Assembly (NCBI RefSeq): GCF_003477605.1
Contig: NZ_QUDR01000014.1
Location: 1-64,000 of the forward strand
Length of the DNA: 64,000 nucleotides
DNA from: Clostridium sp. AF37-5
GTDB taxonomy: Bacteria > Bacillota > Clostridia > Lachnospirales > Lachnospiraceae
Direction: 5' to 3'
Under the pieces are notes generated by a model that saw only the letters and a program-made list of their open reading frames with translations, made no database searches and had not been told where the DNA came from. A program made the position numbers and the translations under genes. The number at the start of each line of letters is the position of its first letter. The first letter of the stretch is position 1. Shown here piece by piece: positions 1 through 7,961 of this stretch.

Positions 1-2
1 AG

Positions 3-614
3 AAGTTAAGCCCGGTCATCACTCTGGTTTTGAATTACAGTCAGAAAGAATGGAAAAAGCCAAGATGTTTGAATGATATGCTGGAATTTCCGGAGGATAT
101 TGGTGAGGAACTTACAAAATGGATTCCAGAGCATCCCATTTGTATTATTAACCTTGCCAGTCAGCCGGAAACGACAATTCGCCAGTATCAATCGGATTTT
201 AAATACATAGTCCGTTACCTGTCCTGCGGAAATGACAGAAGAAAACTGGATGAATATTTCCAAACAACGGAGTTTCAATTAGACCACCCGGAAGCATTTT
301 TAGATTGGCTATCTGCGGTGACAAATGACAGGAGATATCGGAAAGCAAAAGAATTAATTGAGACAACAGAAGGAAAAGGAGGAAAAATCGATATGTGTGT
401 ATTGTTAGATATGTATGAGGAACGAGGAGTAGAGAAAGGAATTTCACAAGGAATTTCACAAGGAATCTCACAAGGAATCTCACAAGGAATTGAGGAAATC
501 AACACATTATATCATTGCTTGTTAGCAGATAATCGAATGGAAGATATACAAAAAGCAATCATGGATACAGAATACCAAAAGGAATTGCTGTGTGAATATG
601 GGATAGGAGAGTAA
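3..614 (+). CDS. Rpn-family PD-(D/E)XK nuclease / putative transposase, 5' end outside window
   Basis: The frame is open from the first complete codon at position 3, so the start lies upstream of the window. A TTG at 30 is only an internal codon, because the second copy at 629 carries the same residues after a long N-terminal part. What remains is the C-terminal two thirds, beginning VITLVLNYSQ, and it is about 90% identical to the downstream copy. The Rpn family comprises RecA-independent recombination-promoting nucleases related to transposases; the catalytic core lies in the missing part here. Just before the C-terminal helix the protein carries four GISQ units, against one in the neighbour. 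The stop is 14 nt before the next start, so the two are probably co-transcribed. Confidence 0.75.
   Translation, partial: KLSPVITLVLNYSQKEWKKPRCLNDMLEFPEDIGEELTKWIPEHPICIINLASQPETTIRQYQSDFKYIVRYLSCGNDRRKLDEYFQTTEFQLDHPEAFLDWLSAVTNDRRYRKAKELIETTEGKGGKIDMCVLLDMYEERGVEKGISQGISQGISQGISQGIEEINTLYHCLLADNRMEDIQKAIMDTEYQKELLCEYGIGE
438..485 (+). repeat. four 12-bp in-frame tandem repeats (GISQ)
   Basis: Four consecutive units read GGAATTTCACAA twice and GGAATCTCACAA twice, each coding Gly-Ile-Ser-Gln. The paralogous gene has a single unit at 1448-1459. This pattern fits slipped-strand expansion or contraction, which stays in frame because the unit is 12 bp. Confidence 0.95.
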
Positions 615-628
615 GAGGAGGATACCAT

Positions 629-1588
629 TTGGGAGCAAAAGAGTTAGCAGAGAAAAATTTACTACAATACAAAGATGTATTTTCAGACATTGTAAATGTA
701 AACTTATTTGGTGGCAGATGTTATGTGTCAGCGAAAGAGTTGTCGCGGGAACCCGGCGAGTTGATTACGAAAGCCGTATCAGATGATAAACTTCGGCAGT
801 TACAGATGGATGTGCCGATGAAGTGTAAGAAGCACAATAGAAGTTTTTTCTTATGTCTGGAAAATCAGAGTGACAAAAATAATATTATGCCGGTACGCGA
901 TATGGGATACCAGCACGCCAAATATATGGAGCTGATAAAGGAAGCGAAAGAAAGTAATCGAAAAACCGGCAATTATCCAACCCCGATGACAAAAGAACTT
1001 AACGATTCACAGAAGTTAAGCCCGGTCATCACTCTGGTTTTGAATTACAGTCAGAAAGAATGGGAAAAACCAAGATGTCTGAATGATATGCTGGAGTTCC
1101 CGGAGGATATTGGTGAAGAACTTACAAAATGGATTCCTGAGCATCCCATTTGTATTATTAACCTAGCAAGCCAGCCGGAAACGACAATCCGCCAGTATCA
1201 ATCAGATTTTAAATACATAGTCCGTTATCTGTGCTGTGGAAATGACAGAAAAAAACTGGATGAATATTTTCAAACAACAGAATTTGAATTAGACCATCCG
1301 GAGGCGTTTTTAGACTGGTTGTCTGCGGTGACAAACGACACGAGATATCGGAAAGCAAAGGAATTAATTGAAGAAACTGAAGGAAAAGGAGGAAAAATCA
1401 ATATGTGTGTATTATTAGATATGTATGAGGAACGAGGAATAGAGAAGGGAATTTCACAAGGAATCGAGGAAATCAACACATTATATCATTGCCTATTAGC
1501 AGATCATCGAATGGACGATATACAAAAAGCAATCATAGATACAGAATACCAGAAAGAATTGTTACAGGAGTATGGGATTGGAGAGTAG
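629..1588 (+). CDS. Rpn-family PD-(D/E)XK nuclease / putative transposase, complete copy
   Basis: 319 aa. The start is TTG at 629, preceded by GAGGAGG at about 615-621. The N-terminal half shows the family pattern: a DVFSDIVN region, an acidic residue in QMDV (D61) and the core motif LCLENQ (E78-x-Q80) followed by MPVRDMGYQ. This is a PD-(D/E)XK-like nuclease fold, as in RpnA-type proteins. The middle PVITLVLNYSQKEW stretch and the C-terminal helical part with one GISQ unit match the upstream gene. These proteins usually occur as multicopy families in Lachnospiraceae genomes and probably act on DNA. Target and role are unknown; mobility of the gene itself is not shown, since no terminal inverted repeats are visible. 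Confidence 0.8.
   Translation: MGAKELAEKNLLQYKDVFSDIVNVNLFGGRCYVSAKELSREPGELITKAVSDDKLRQLQMDVPMKCKKHNRSFFLCLENQSDKNNIMPVRDMGYQHAKYMELIKEAKESNRKTGNYPTPMTKELNDSQKLSPVITLVLNYSQKEWEKPRCLNDMLEFPEDIGEELTKWIPEHPICIINLASQPETTIRQYQSDFKYIVRYLCCGNDRKKLDEYFQTTEFELDHPEAFLDWLSAVTNDTRYRKAKELIEETEGKGGKINMCVLLDMYEERGIEKGISQGIEEINTLYHCLLADHRMDDIQKAIIDTEYQKELLQEYGIGE
1012..1588 (+). repeat. second copy of a ~0.6 kb tandem duplication (first copy 1-614)
   Basis: The sequence from 1012 repeats the window from base 1 almost base for base (AGAAGTTAAGCCCGGTCATC in both). Scattered, mostly silent differences continue to the stop codon, with a 36-bp length difference at the GISQ repeat. It is a direct duplication of the nuclease gene. 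Confidence 0.9.
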
Positions 1589-1642
1589 GAAGAAAGAAAA
1601 CTCCACGGAAAATATGTGGAGTATCCTATGTTGATTTTATAA

Positions 1643-1933
1643 TTAGTTCTCTTTACAGACTTCTTTTGCCATATTAAAGGCAGCCCAGGCTTTTGGCCAG
1701 CCGGCATAAAAAGCGGCGTGTGTGATAATTTCAGCAATTTCTTCTTGTGTTACGCTATGTTTTTTTGCATTTGCGAGGTGAAATTTCAAAGAACTATCAA
1801 GGATACCGCTTGCCATTAGGGTGGTTACGGTTACGATGTTTCGGTCTCTGGAAGAAAGTTTGTCCTCTCTGGACCATACCTATCCAAACAATACATCATC
1901 GTTTAATTCAGCAAATTGTTCAAAAAAAGTGAA
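1643..1933 (-). pseudogene. carboxymuconolactone decarboxylase (AhpD-like) remnant with nonsense codon
   Basis: Read on the minus strand, this frame gives EQFAELNDDVLFG, then TAG (1880-1882), then VWSREDKLSSRDRNI and a normal CMD-family C-terminus ending WAAFNMAKEVCKEN. In the family the codon at the TAG is Glu (FGEVWSRED), so a single GAG-to-TAG change explains the stop. The 5' part is joined in frame to a flavodoxin fragment, showing that the intergenic region and both gene ends were deleted. Such proteins are usually cofactor-light oxidoreductase-like enzymes encoded beside a flavodoxin and a divergent LysR gene, and remnants of all three lie here. Confidence 0.75.
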
Positions 1934-2035
1934 GACGGCCATCGGCATGGTGCCCCAGTAATTTGGGTGGCCAAGGTAGATTACATCATATGAGTCGATA
2001 CTTTTCAGGTATTCTGCAAGAGTAGGTTTTGCGTT
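1934..2035 (-). pseudogene. flavodoxin fragment
   Basis: The minus-strand frame encodes KPTLAEYLKSIDSYDVIYLG followed by HPNYWGTMPMAVFTFF. This is the FMN-binding core of Lachnospiraceae flavodoxins (consensus YDVIFLGYPNWWGTMPM). Only about 34 codons survive. A TAA lies in frame just upstream and the 3' side runs directly into the carboxymuconolactone decarboxylase remnant. It cannot make a flavodoxin. Confidence 0.75.
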
Positions 2036-2141
2036 TTAGTATAACATGGCGAGTCTTGACAGAGAATTTCCAATATGTTATTGTTGCATCAACTAAAAGT
2101 TTACACGAAGAGAAATCGTTATTGCATGAGGGGAAAGCAGT

Positions 2142-2276
2142 ATGTATGAACCAATGTTGGATACATTTCTTGCCGTTGCGGATTGTGGAAGCTTTACGAA
2201 AGCAGCGGAACAATTATTTATTTCACCGACAGCAATTATGAAGCAGATGAATTCGTTAGAAAATTCCGAATTATAA
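2142..2276 (+). pseudogene. LysR-family regulator remnant, N-terminal HTH
   Basis: ATG at 2142 encodes 44 residues containing LDTFLAVADCGSFTKAAEQL and FISPTAIMKQMNSLE, a textbook LysR helix-turn-helix, and then stops. A promoter-like TTGACA (2056-2061), 17-bp spacer, TATTGT (2079-2084) precedes it. The rest of the regulator is missing except for a later effector-domain piece in another frame (2275-2445). A short HTH-only peptide could still be made. Confidence 0.8.
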
Positions 2277-2445
2277 GCTGCATTTGATTCCTTTTGAGGA
2301 TGACCACAATGGTATTTTGTTGGAGATTGAACAGTTTGGCGAAAAATTTGATTTTTTAATTGGCGTATGTGATTCGCGGACATGGCTTTCTATGTGCGAC
2401 TTTCTTCCGATTGGACGTTATAAGAAAAATATATTCAAAAAAATT
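2275..2445 (+). pseudogene. LysR effector-domain remnant, in frame with hisJ
   Basis: This stretch encodes KLHLIPFEDDHNGILLEI, then GEKFDFLIGVCDSRTWLSMC and FLPIGRYKK, a typical piece of the substrate-binding domain of the LysR regulators that sit beside flavodoxin genes. It lies in a different frame from the HTH remnant ending at 2276, so an internal deletion plus frameshift removed about half of the gene. No stop separates it from the downstream histidinol-phosphatase, which makes a longer chimeric frame possible from TTG at 2284, but hisJ has its own good start. Confidence 0.7.
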
Positions 2446-2466
2446 AGAAGTGGAAAGGAACTGACG

Positions 2467-3237
2467 ATGAAAGCAAATTATCATACACACACAACACGGT
2501 GTCAGCATGCGTTCGGAGAGGACAGAAAGTATGTAGAAGAAGCAATTCGGGCAGGATTTCGGATATTGGGATTTTCCGACCATTGTCCGTGGATTTATAA
2601 AAGTGAGTATGTGTCGAATATCCGAATGACGCCACAGGAAACGGATGGTTATTTTTCATCACTTGAAAAGCTTCGCAGGGAATATGAAAAGGATATTGAT
2701 ATTTTTATCGGATTTGAATCCGAATATCTGCCGGAACTGATGGAGGAGCAGGATGCTTTTTTGAAGGATTACCCGGTGGATTACATGATACTTGGACAAC
2801 ATTTTCTTGATTCTGAGAGTGATTTTAATTACAGTGGACGTATGGCAGATGATGAAGATAGATTGATTCGTTATGTGGATTTGTGTATTGAGGGAGCAAG
2901 GTCCGGACGCTACTTATATTTGGCACATCCGGATTTGATATACTATACCGGTTCTGATAAAATTTATCAAAGAGAAATGAAACGGTTGTGCGAAGCAATG
3001 AAACAGATGAATATTCCGTTGGAATATAATTTGCTTGGTTTGGCAATTCACCGCAACTATCCGGAGGAGCGATTCTGGCAGATTGTACGAAATACAGGTA
3101 ATTCAGTGATTTTTGGAGTAGACGCTCACAGACCGGAACAGTTTGCCGATAGACAGACATTAGAACTGGCGAAAAAACAGTGTGAGGGAATGAATGTTGT
3201 GGAACAATTGACGCTTGACAGATGTAAGACAGAATGA
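2467..3237 (+). CDS. hisJ: PHP-domain histidinol-phosphatase (HisJ/HisK type)
   Basis: 256 aa, the normal size for the family. The product begins MKANYHTHTTRCQHAFGED and carries the PHP metal-binding motifs: HTHT near residue 6, GFSDHCPW near 39, an ExE-type acidic pair (FIGFESEYLP) and the late FGVDAHRPEQ. It should hydrolyse L-histidinol phosphate to histidinol in histidine synthesis, in the cytoplasm. The start is set at ATG 2467, behind AAAGGAA, because family members begin there. The same frame continues upstream through a LysR remnant, so a naive call would be 61 residues too long. No other his gene is nearby. Confidence 0.85.
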   Translation: MKANYHTHTTRCQHAFGEDRKYVEEAIRAGFRILGFSDHCPWIYKSEYVSNIRMTPQETDGYFSSLEKLRREYEKDIDIFIGFESEYLPELMEEQDAFLKDYPVDYMILGQHFLDSESDFNYSGRMADDEDRLIRYVDLCIEGARSGRYLYLAHPDLIYYTGSDKIYQREMKRLCEAMKQMNIPLEYNLLGLAIHRNYPEERFWQIVRNTGNSVIFGVDAHRPEQFADRQTLELAKKQCEGMNVVEQLTLDRCKTE

Positions 3238-3256
3238 TAAGATAACAGCGTTATGT
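3215..3256 (+). promoter_or_regulatory. tetR promoter with overlapping palindromic operator
   Basis: TTGACA (3215-3220), a 17-bp spacer and TAAGAT (3238-3243) form a promoter at the end of hisJ. Overlapping the -10 and start region is AGATAACAGCGTTATGT (3240-3256), an imperfect palindrome with ATAAC/GTTAT arms. It matches 14 of 17 bases of the perfect palindrome before the ABC exporter, so autorepression by the TetR protein is likely. Confidence 0.7.
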
Positions 3257-3282
3257 TGCATATCAACAGGAAAGGAAAGAAA

Positions 3283-3915
3283 ATGGCAGAAGAGCAAAAA
3301 GACAGTGAAACAAAAGAGAGGCTGCTAGCATGTGCGAAAAAGGAATTTGTGGAAAAAGGGTATGCAAAAGCTTCACTTCGTGCAATTTGTAGAGAAGCTG
3401 GCGTTACGACAGGTGCATTGTATTTCTTTTTTCAGGATAAAGATGATTTATTCTGCTCCCTTGTTTCGCATGTGCTTATTCGTGTTCGGGAACTTATTGC
3501 GGCTCATCGTGAGACGGAAGCGGATGAAGCGGCAAAATCGGTTATCTCCAGCGGACATGATGATTCGAGTGAGGTCGAGTTGACAAAGATTTTGGTACAT
3601 GAACTCTACCGGAATCGAGAGGAAATTCTGCTTTTGATTAATGGAGCCGGCGGCTCTTCGATGGAAAATGCAGTGGATTTGATTATTGATGAAATGGATG
3701 AGCATAATTTAATGCTGACAAAGGCGATGTGTGACGAATTGCAGATTCCGATGATTCATCAAGCGCTTGTGCATTGGATGTCGCATAATCAAGTTGACAT
3801 GTTCCTTTATATGATTCAACATATTGAGGAGGAAGAACAGGCACTCGCATTTGCCGGACAGGCGATGAATTATCTGCTTGGTGGATGGTATGGAATGTTT
3901 GGTGTGCGTGGGTAA
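3283..3915 (+). CDS. TetR/AcrR-family transcriptional regulator
   Basis: 210 aa. The N-terminal DNA-binding domain reads KERLLACAKKEFVEKGYAKA, then ASLRAICREAGVTTGALYFFF, the standard TetR helix-turn-helix. The remaining roughly 150 residues form the variable ligand/dimer domain. ATG 3283 behind AGGAAAGGAAAG is preferred over ATG 3253, because 3253 lies inside the operator and at the expected transcript start. It sits directly upstream of an ABC exporter pair, from which it is separated by a terminator and a second copy of its operator. The expected role is a ligand-released repressor of itself and the exporter; the ligand is not predictable. Confidence 0.88.
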   Translation: MAEEQKDSETKERLLACAKKEFVEKGYAKASLRAICREAGVTTGALYFFFQDKDDLFCSLVSHVLIRVRELIAAHRETEADEAAKSVISSGHDDSSEVELTKILVHELYRNREEILLLINGAGGSSMENAVDLIIDEMDEHNLMLTKAMCDELQIPMIHQALVHWMSHNQVDMFLYMIQHIEEEEQALAFAGQAMNYLLGGWYGMFGVRG

Positions 3916-3921
3916 TATTTT

Positions 3922-3944
3922 AAAGACCTTTTACAGGTCTTTTT
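3922..3944 (+). terminator. tetR terminator
   Basis: AAAGACCT (3922-3929) pairs with AGGTCTTT (3935-3942) around a 5-nt loop and runs into T residues just after the tetR stop. The exporter genes therefore probably have their own start site. Confidence 0.7.
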
Positions 3945-3955
3945 AAATAACATCA

Positions 3956-3972
3956 ACATAACAATGTTATGT
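3956..3972 (+). promoter_or_regulatory. perfect 17-bp palindromic operator for the ABC exporter
   Basis: ACATAACAATGTTATGT has 8-bp perfect arms around one central base, 17 nt before the ATPase start. The same ATAAC-N3-GTTAT core overlaps the tetR promoter. Length and placement are typical of TetR-family operators. Confidence 0.75.
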
Positions 3973-3988
3973 CAGAAAGGAAAAAATT

Positions 3989-4690
3989 ATGTATTTGGAA
4001 ATCAAAGATGTCAAGAAAAGTTATGGAGAAGATGGTAGTTTTGTACAGGTGTTAAACGGAATTACTACAGAGGTAGGACAAGGAGAAATGTGTGTTATTC
4101 AGGGAACTTCAGGCTCTGGTAAGTCAACCCTTTTAAACTGTATTGGAGGACTGGATACGATGGATTCCGGTTCTGTAAAAGTGGCGGGGACAGAAATTTT
4201 TGGAATGAAAAGGGAAGATTTGTTAGAATACCGCCGTGCAAATTTAGGATTTATTTTTCAGTTTTACAATCTTGTACCGAATCTTACGGTAAGAGAAAAT
4301 ATTCAGGTGTGTGAATTTCTGACAGATAATCCGCTTTCGGTCGATGAATTATTAGATACTCTGGGATTGACAGAACACCAGAATAAGTTTCCATTCCAAC
4401 TTTCCGGTGGACAGCAGCAGCGCTGCGCAATTGCAAGGGCATTAGTGAAAAATCCAAAGTTGTTATTGTGTGATGAACCGACCGGAGCGCTGGACTCAAA
4501 GACGTCACGGGAAATTTTGATTTTGCTCGAGAAAATCAATGCGCGTTACGGAACAACAATGCTGATTGTAACGCATAACAACAGTATTAAACAAATGGTT
4601 CATCGTGTGATTTTTTTGAAGGATGGACAGATTAAAAAATCGTATACGAATGAAACAAGAGTACCGGCAGACAAGTTGGAGGATTTATAA
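3989..4690 (+). CDS. ABC transporter ATP-binding protein (MacB/LolD-like)
   Basis: 233 aa, one nucleotide-binding domain: Walker A GTSGSGKST near residue 40, Q-loop in FQFYNLVPN, signature LSGGQQQRCAIARAL near 135 and Walker B LLLCDEPTGALDS. The DEPTGALDS form and the length are typical of the ATPase partners of FtsX-fold permeases (antimicrobial peptide or lipoprotein exporters). It starts at ATG 3989 behind AGAAAGGA. The next gene, a permease, follows with a 1-nt gap, so the pair is translationally coupled. Expression is probably governed by the upstream TetR protein through the 3956-3972 operator. Confidence 0.9.
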   Translation: MYLEIKDVKKSYGEDGSFVQVLNGITTEVGQGEMCVIQGTSGSGKSTLLNCIGGLDTMDSGSVKVAGTEIFGMKREDLLEYRRANLGFIFQFYNLVPNLTVRENIQVCEFLTDNPLSVDELLDTLGLTEHQNKFPFQLSGGQQQRCAIARALVKNPKLLLCDEPTGALDSKTSREILILLEKINARYGTTMLIVTHNNSIKQMVHRVIFLKDGQIKKSYTNETRVPADKLEDL

Positions 4691-4691
4691 G

Positions 4692-7415
4692 ATGCAGAAA
4701 ATTTTAAGAAAAAGAGTTTTACGGGATTTGAAAGAAAATTTCTTTCGCTATCTGGCACTGGGACTTTTAATTATTCTTTGCATGTATATGATTGGCTCTT
4801 TAGTTGGTGCAGGAGAAACAATTGTGCAGGGAGTGGATGAACAGGCTGAGAAAAATCACATGGAAGATGGTCAGTTTACCTGTTTTGTGCCGCTATCAAA
4901 AGATAATAAAAAAGTGCTTGCAGAACACGATGTGGAACTGGAAAAGATGTTTTACCTGGATTTTGCCAAGCAGAAAGAGACGATTCGTGTATTCCAAAAC
5001 CGTCAAAAAATCAATTTGGTTGCACTGCGCGAGGGCCATTTGGCAGAAAAAGAGAACGAAATTGTGTTAGAGAGACGTTATGCGGAGGAACATCAATATA
5101 CGGTAGGCAGTCAGATTACGCTTGGAAAAATCAAGCTTCGGGTGACCGGTATTGCAACGACGCCGGACTATGATGCTCCGCTTCGCAAAATGTCGGATAC
5201 GATTGTAGACAGTAAAAATTTTGGTACGGCGTTTGTCGGTAAACGAGCGTACATTAAATTGAAACAGTCTCATCTGGCAGCACAGTCAGAGGAATACTTG
5301 TATGCTTACCGTCTCAAAGGAACGACAACTTCTGACGACGTCAAAGATATTTTGAATGATTTTAAAGTGGATGCGGACGAAATATCGGATTCATTCTTTC
5401 AGGATTATTGGGATAGAACCGGTGGTAAAGTGACCGATATCGATGATGGAATTGATGATTTGTCAAAAGGTGCAAAAAAACTGGCAGATGGACTTCGGAA
5501 ACTTAACCGTTATAAAAACAAACTGAACCTTGTGCCGGAAAAATTGTTTGAAAGCGCATTAGAGCAGACTGAAGATGCATTAAAGGAAAATGGCACATCA
5601 GTATCGTTGTCTGAGAAAAATTATGCCGATGAGTTGGAGCGTATGATTGCATCACAGTCGGGTATTACTGTTATGGCGTGGAAGAGTGCCAAAGAAAATC
5701 TGGATGCCCTTAAACAGTATAAGGATGGACTGTTGTCATATACCGATGGCGTGGAAAAAGCAGGTGAAGGTGCTTCTAAATTGCAGGATGGTATGGATGA
5801 ACTGAAAAATGGCGCAGATGAATTTATCGATGAGATGGATGTGAATCTTGCCAATTTGCAGTCTTTTGTGACGGCGGAAGATAATCCGAGAATTGGTGCC
5901 TCGGCAGATGATCAGAAAATTAATATTTCGGCAGGGCTTGTGTTTGGTGTCATTTTGATTATTTTATTTGCCTATGTGATTTCTGTCTTTACTGTACATA
6001 GCATTGAAAAAGAGAGTTCTATCATTGGAACTTTGTATGCACTTGGGGTAGCCAGACGCGAACTGATGCGTCATTATCTGATGCTGCCGGTCGTGGTAAC
6101 GACCCTTGCCGGAATCCTTGGCTTTTTGGCAGCAGTCAGTCCGGTCGGAATCCCTGTACAGATGCAGGATTGCCTTGCGTACTTTTCTATGCCGGAAATC
6201 ACAGTTCAAGTACCGGTATATTTGATTCTTTACGGCGTATTTATGCCGCCGGTTATGGCGTGTGTTGTCAATTATATTGTAATTCGGAAGAAACTTTCAA
6301 GAACAGCTCTTTCGCTGATACGAAATGAGACGAAAAAGAAAAAGCAGAAAGCGGTTCAATTAGGGAAAATGAGCTTTTTGAAAATGTTCCGTATCCGCCA
6401 GATGTTGAGAGAATCCCGTGCGGGTATTACAGTGGCGGTCGGTATGTTTATTGCTTTGCTCTGCATGATGATTAGTTTAGACTGCTATGAGCTGTGTGTT
6501 CATGTGCGTGATAATAACATTGCAGACACGAATTACGATTATATGTATACGCTGAAATATCCGGAAAAAGAGGTGCCGGATGGCGGCAGTCCGGCGCTTG
6601 CTAAGACGATGAAAAAACAGATTTACGGTTATAACTGGGATGTTACGGTTCTTGGAATCGAAAAGGGAAATTCGTACTTTGATGCTAATGTTGAGAAGGG
6701 AAAAGGGAAAGTAGTTGCTTCGTCTGCCCTTGCCCAGAAATATGAGTTGTCTATTGGTGACGAATTTACGTTAAAAGATGAGGAAACGGATACCTTATAT
6801 GCGTTCGAGGTGACCGATATCTGCCAGTATGCTCCGGCGTTTTATGTCTTTATGGACATTGATAGTGCCAGAGATTTGTTTGGTGAGCAGGATGATTATT
6901 ATAATACCATTTTTTCGAATAAAGATTTAAAGATTCCTTCCGGACGTTTATACGCAACAACGACGAAGGAAGATATTGAGAAATCAGCGGATGTATTTAT
7001 GCAGATGATGGTCAGCATGGTCATTACCATAACGATTGTTTCCACGTTAATCTTTATCCTTGTGATGTATTTAATGATGAAAGTGATGATTGACCGCTCT
7101 GCATATTCCATTTCATTAATGAAGGTATTTGGATTCCGGACAAAAGAAATTCGGAAACTTTATCTGGATGGAAACTTTTATATTGTACTTGTTTCCGCAA
7201 TTGTCAATATACCGTTATCAAAGGCAATTATGGATTGGATGTACCCAAGATATCTGGTAAGCAACATTGCATGTGGACTGGATTTATCATTTGAGCCATG
7301 GCTGTATGTGGCAGTTTTTGCTTTGATAATGATTTGTTATTTTGTTATCAATCGTGTACTGGTTGGCAGATTAAAGAAGATGACGCCGGCAGAGGTACTT
7401 AAAAATCGAGAGTAA
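4692..7415 (+). CDS. FtsX-fold ABC exporter permease with extracytoplasmic helical insert
   Basis: 907 aa from ATG 4692, behind GGAGG at the end of the ATPase gene. The first membrane segment is LALGLLIILCMYMIGSLVG (residues about 21-40). A long extracytoplasmic region of nearly 400 residues follows, containing DG-rich helical repeats such as LSKGAKKLADGLRKL and LQDGMDELKNGADEF. The first FtsX domain (three segments from VFGVILIILFAYVISVF) lies near 415-540, a second extracytoplasmic domain follows, and the final FtsX segments reach the C-terminus (TPAEVLKNRE). The two-FtsX-domain layout is that of DUF214-type exporters. The DG-x-x-x-L repeats resemble those of YhgE/Pip-like membrane proteins and may form a coiled stalk. 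The substrate is unknown. Confidence 0.85.
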   Translation: MQKILRKRVLRDLKENFFRYLALGLLIILCMYMIGSLVGAGETIVQGVDEQAEKNHMEDGQFTCFVPLSKDNKKVLAEHDVELEKMFYLDFAKQKETIRVFQNRQKINLVALREGHLAEKENEIVLERRYAEEHQYTVGSQITLGKIKLRVTGIATTPDYDAPLRKMSDTIVDSKNFGTAFVGKRAYIKLKQSHLAAQSEEYLYAYRLKGTTTSDDVKDILNDFKVDADEISDSFFQDYWDRTGGKVTDIDDGIDDLSKGAKKLADGLRKLNRYKNKLNLVPEKLFESALEQTEDALKENGTSVSLSEKNYADELERMIASQSGITVMAWKSAKENLDALKQYKDGLLSYTDGVEKAGEGASKLQDGMDELKNGADEFIDEMDVNLANLQSFVTAEDNPRIGASADDQKINISAGLVFGVILIILFAYVISVFTVHSIEKESSIIGTLYALGVARRELMRHYLMLPVVVTTLAGILGFLAAVSPVGIPVQMQDCLAYFSMPEITVQVPVYLILYGVFMPPVMACVVNYIVIRKKLSRTALSLIRNETKKKKQKAVQLGKMSFLKMFRIRQMLRESRAGITVAVGMFIALLCMMISLDCYELCVHVRDNNIADTNYDYMYTLKYPEKEVPDGGSPALAKTMKKQIYGYNWDVTVLGIEKGNSYFDANVEKGKGKVVASSALAQKYELSIGDEFTLKDEETDTLYAFEVTDICQYAPAFYVFMDIDSARDLFGEQDDYYNTIFSNKDLKIPSGRLYATTTKEDIEKSADVFMQMMVSMVITITIVSTLIFILVMYLMMKVMIDRSAYSISLMKVFGFRTKEIRKLYLDGNFYIVLVSAIVNIPLSKAIMDWMYPRYLVSNIACGLDLSFEPWLYVAVFALIMICYFVINRVLVGRLKKMTPAEVLKNRE

Positions 7416-7487
7416 AAAAATGTGGTGGGAATTGAAAGGATGTGTTAGAATAGAGAAAATTGCAATGGAAATAAGTGAGTGATAGGT

Positions 7488-7961
7488 ATGAGCCGGTACA
7501 AAAAAGAGATTGTTAAGCATTTGTCTGCTCTGATGCAGGAAGGGCCAATTGAAGAAAATAAAAATTATATCCAGCACGGCGATGTGACGGTTTTTGATCA
7601 CTGCATCGCTGTTGCGGAATACAGTTGTAGAATAGCGGAGTTTCTGCATCTTTCCGTGAATCGAAAGGTGCTGATACGGGGAGCGCTGCTTCATGATTAC
7701 TTTTTGTATGACTGGCATAATCCGGACAACGGTCATCGGCTGCATGGGTTTTCTCATCCTTATACATCACTAAAAAATGCGAAAAGGGATTATTCGATTA
7801 CAAAACGGGAAGCTGATATTATCGTAAAGCATATGTTTCCATTAACGATTGTACCACCACAGACAAAGGAGGCATGGATTATCTGCTTAGCAGATAAAAT
7901 ATGTGCCGGCGAGGAAACAATAAAAGGGATACGAAAAAGAAAACGGAGAAAAAGCAGATGA
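7488..7961 (+). CDS. HD-domain phosphohydrolase, small
   Basis: About 157 aa from ATG 7488; GTG 7479 is an alternative. The metal-binding pattern of HD hydrolases is visible: FDHCIAVAEYS (first His), GALLHDYFLYDW (His-Asp), HPYTSL, and KHMFP with a late Asp in CLADKICAG. Proteins of this type hydrolyse phosphate esters or nucleotides; the substrate is unknown. The start region has an extended -10 (TGTTAGAAT, 7443-7451). The stop overlaps the next start (ATGA), a pairing commonly seen with CmpB-type membrane proteins in this family of bacteria. Confidence 0.8.
   Translation: MSRYKKEIVKHLSALMQEGPIEENKNYIQHGDVTVFDHCIAVAEYSCRIAEFLHLSVNRKVLIRGALLHDYFLYDWHNPDNGHRLHGFSHPYTSLKNAKRDYSITKREADIIVKHMFPLTIVPPQTKEAWIICLADKICAGEETIKGIRKRKRRKSR

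Noticed and set aside
438..485. Possible CRISPR-like repeat
   Set aside because: Units are 12 bp, directly adjacent without spacers, and in frame within a protein-coding gene.
2284..2466. 61-codon N-terminal extension of histidinol-phosphatase
   Set aside because: The extension encodes a LysR effector-domain remnant; hisJ homologues begin at the ATG at 2467, which has its own ribosome site.
4623..4691. Longer start for the ABC permease inside the ATPase gene
   Set aside because: The 23 extra residues are out-of-frame ATPase coding sequence; GGAGG precedes ATG 4692.
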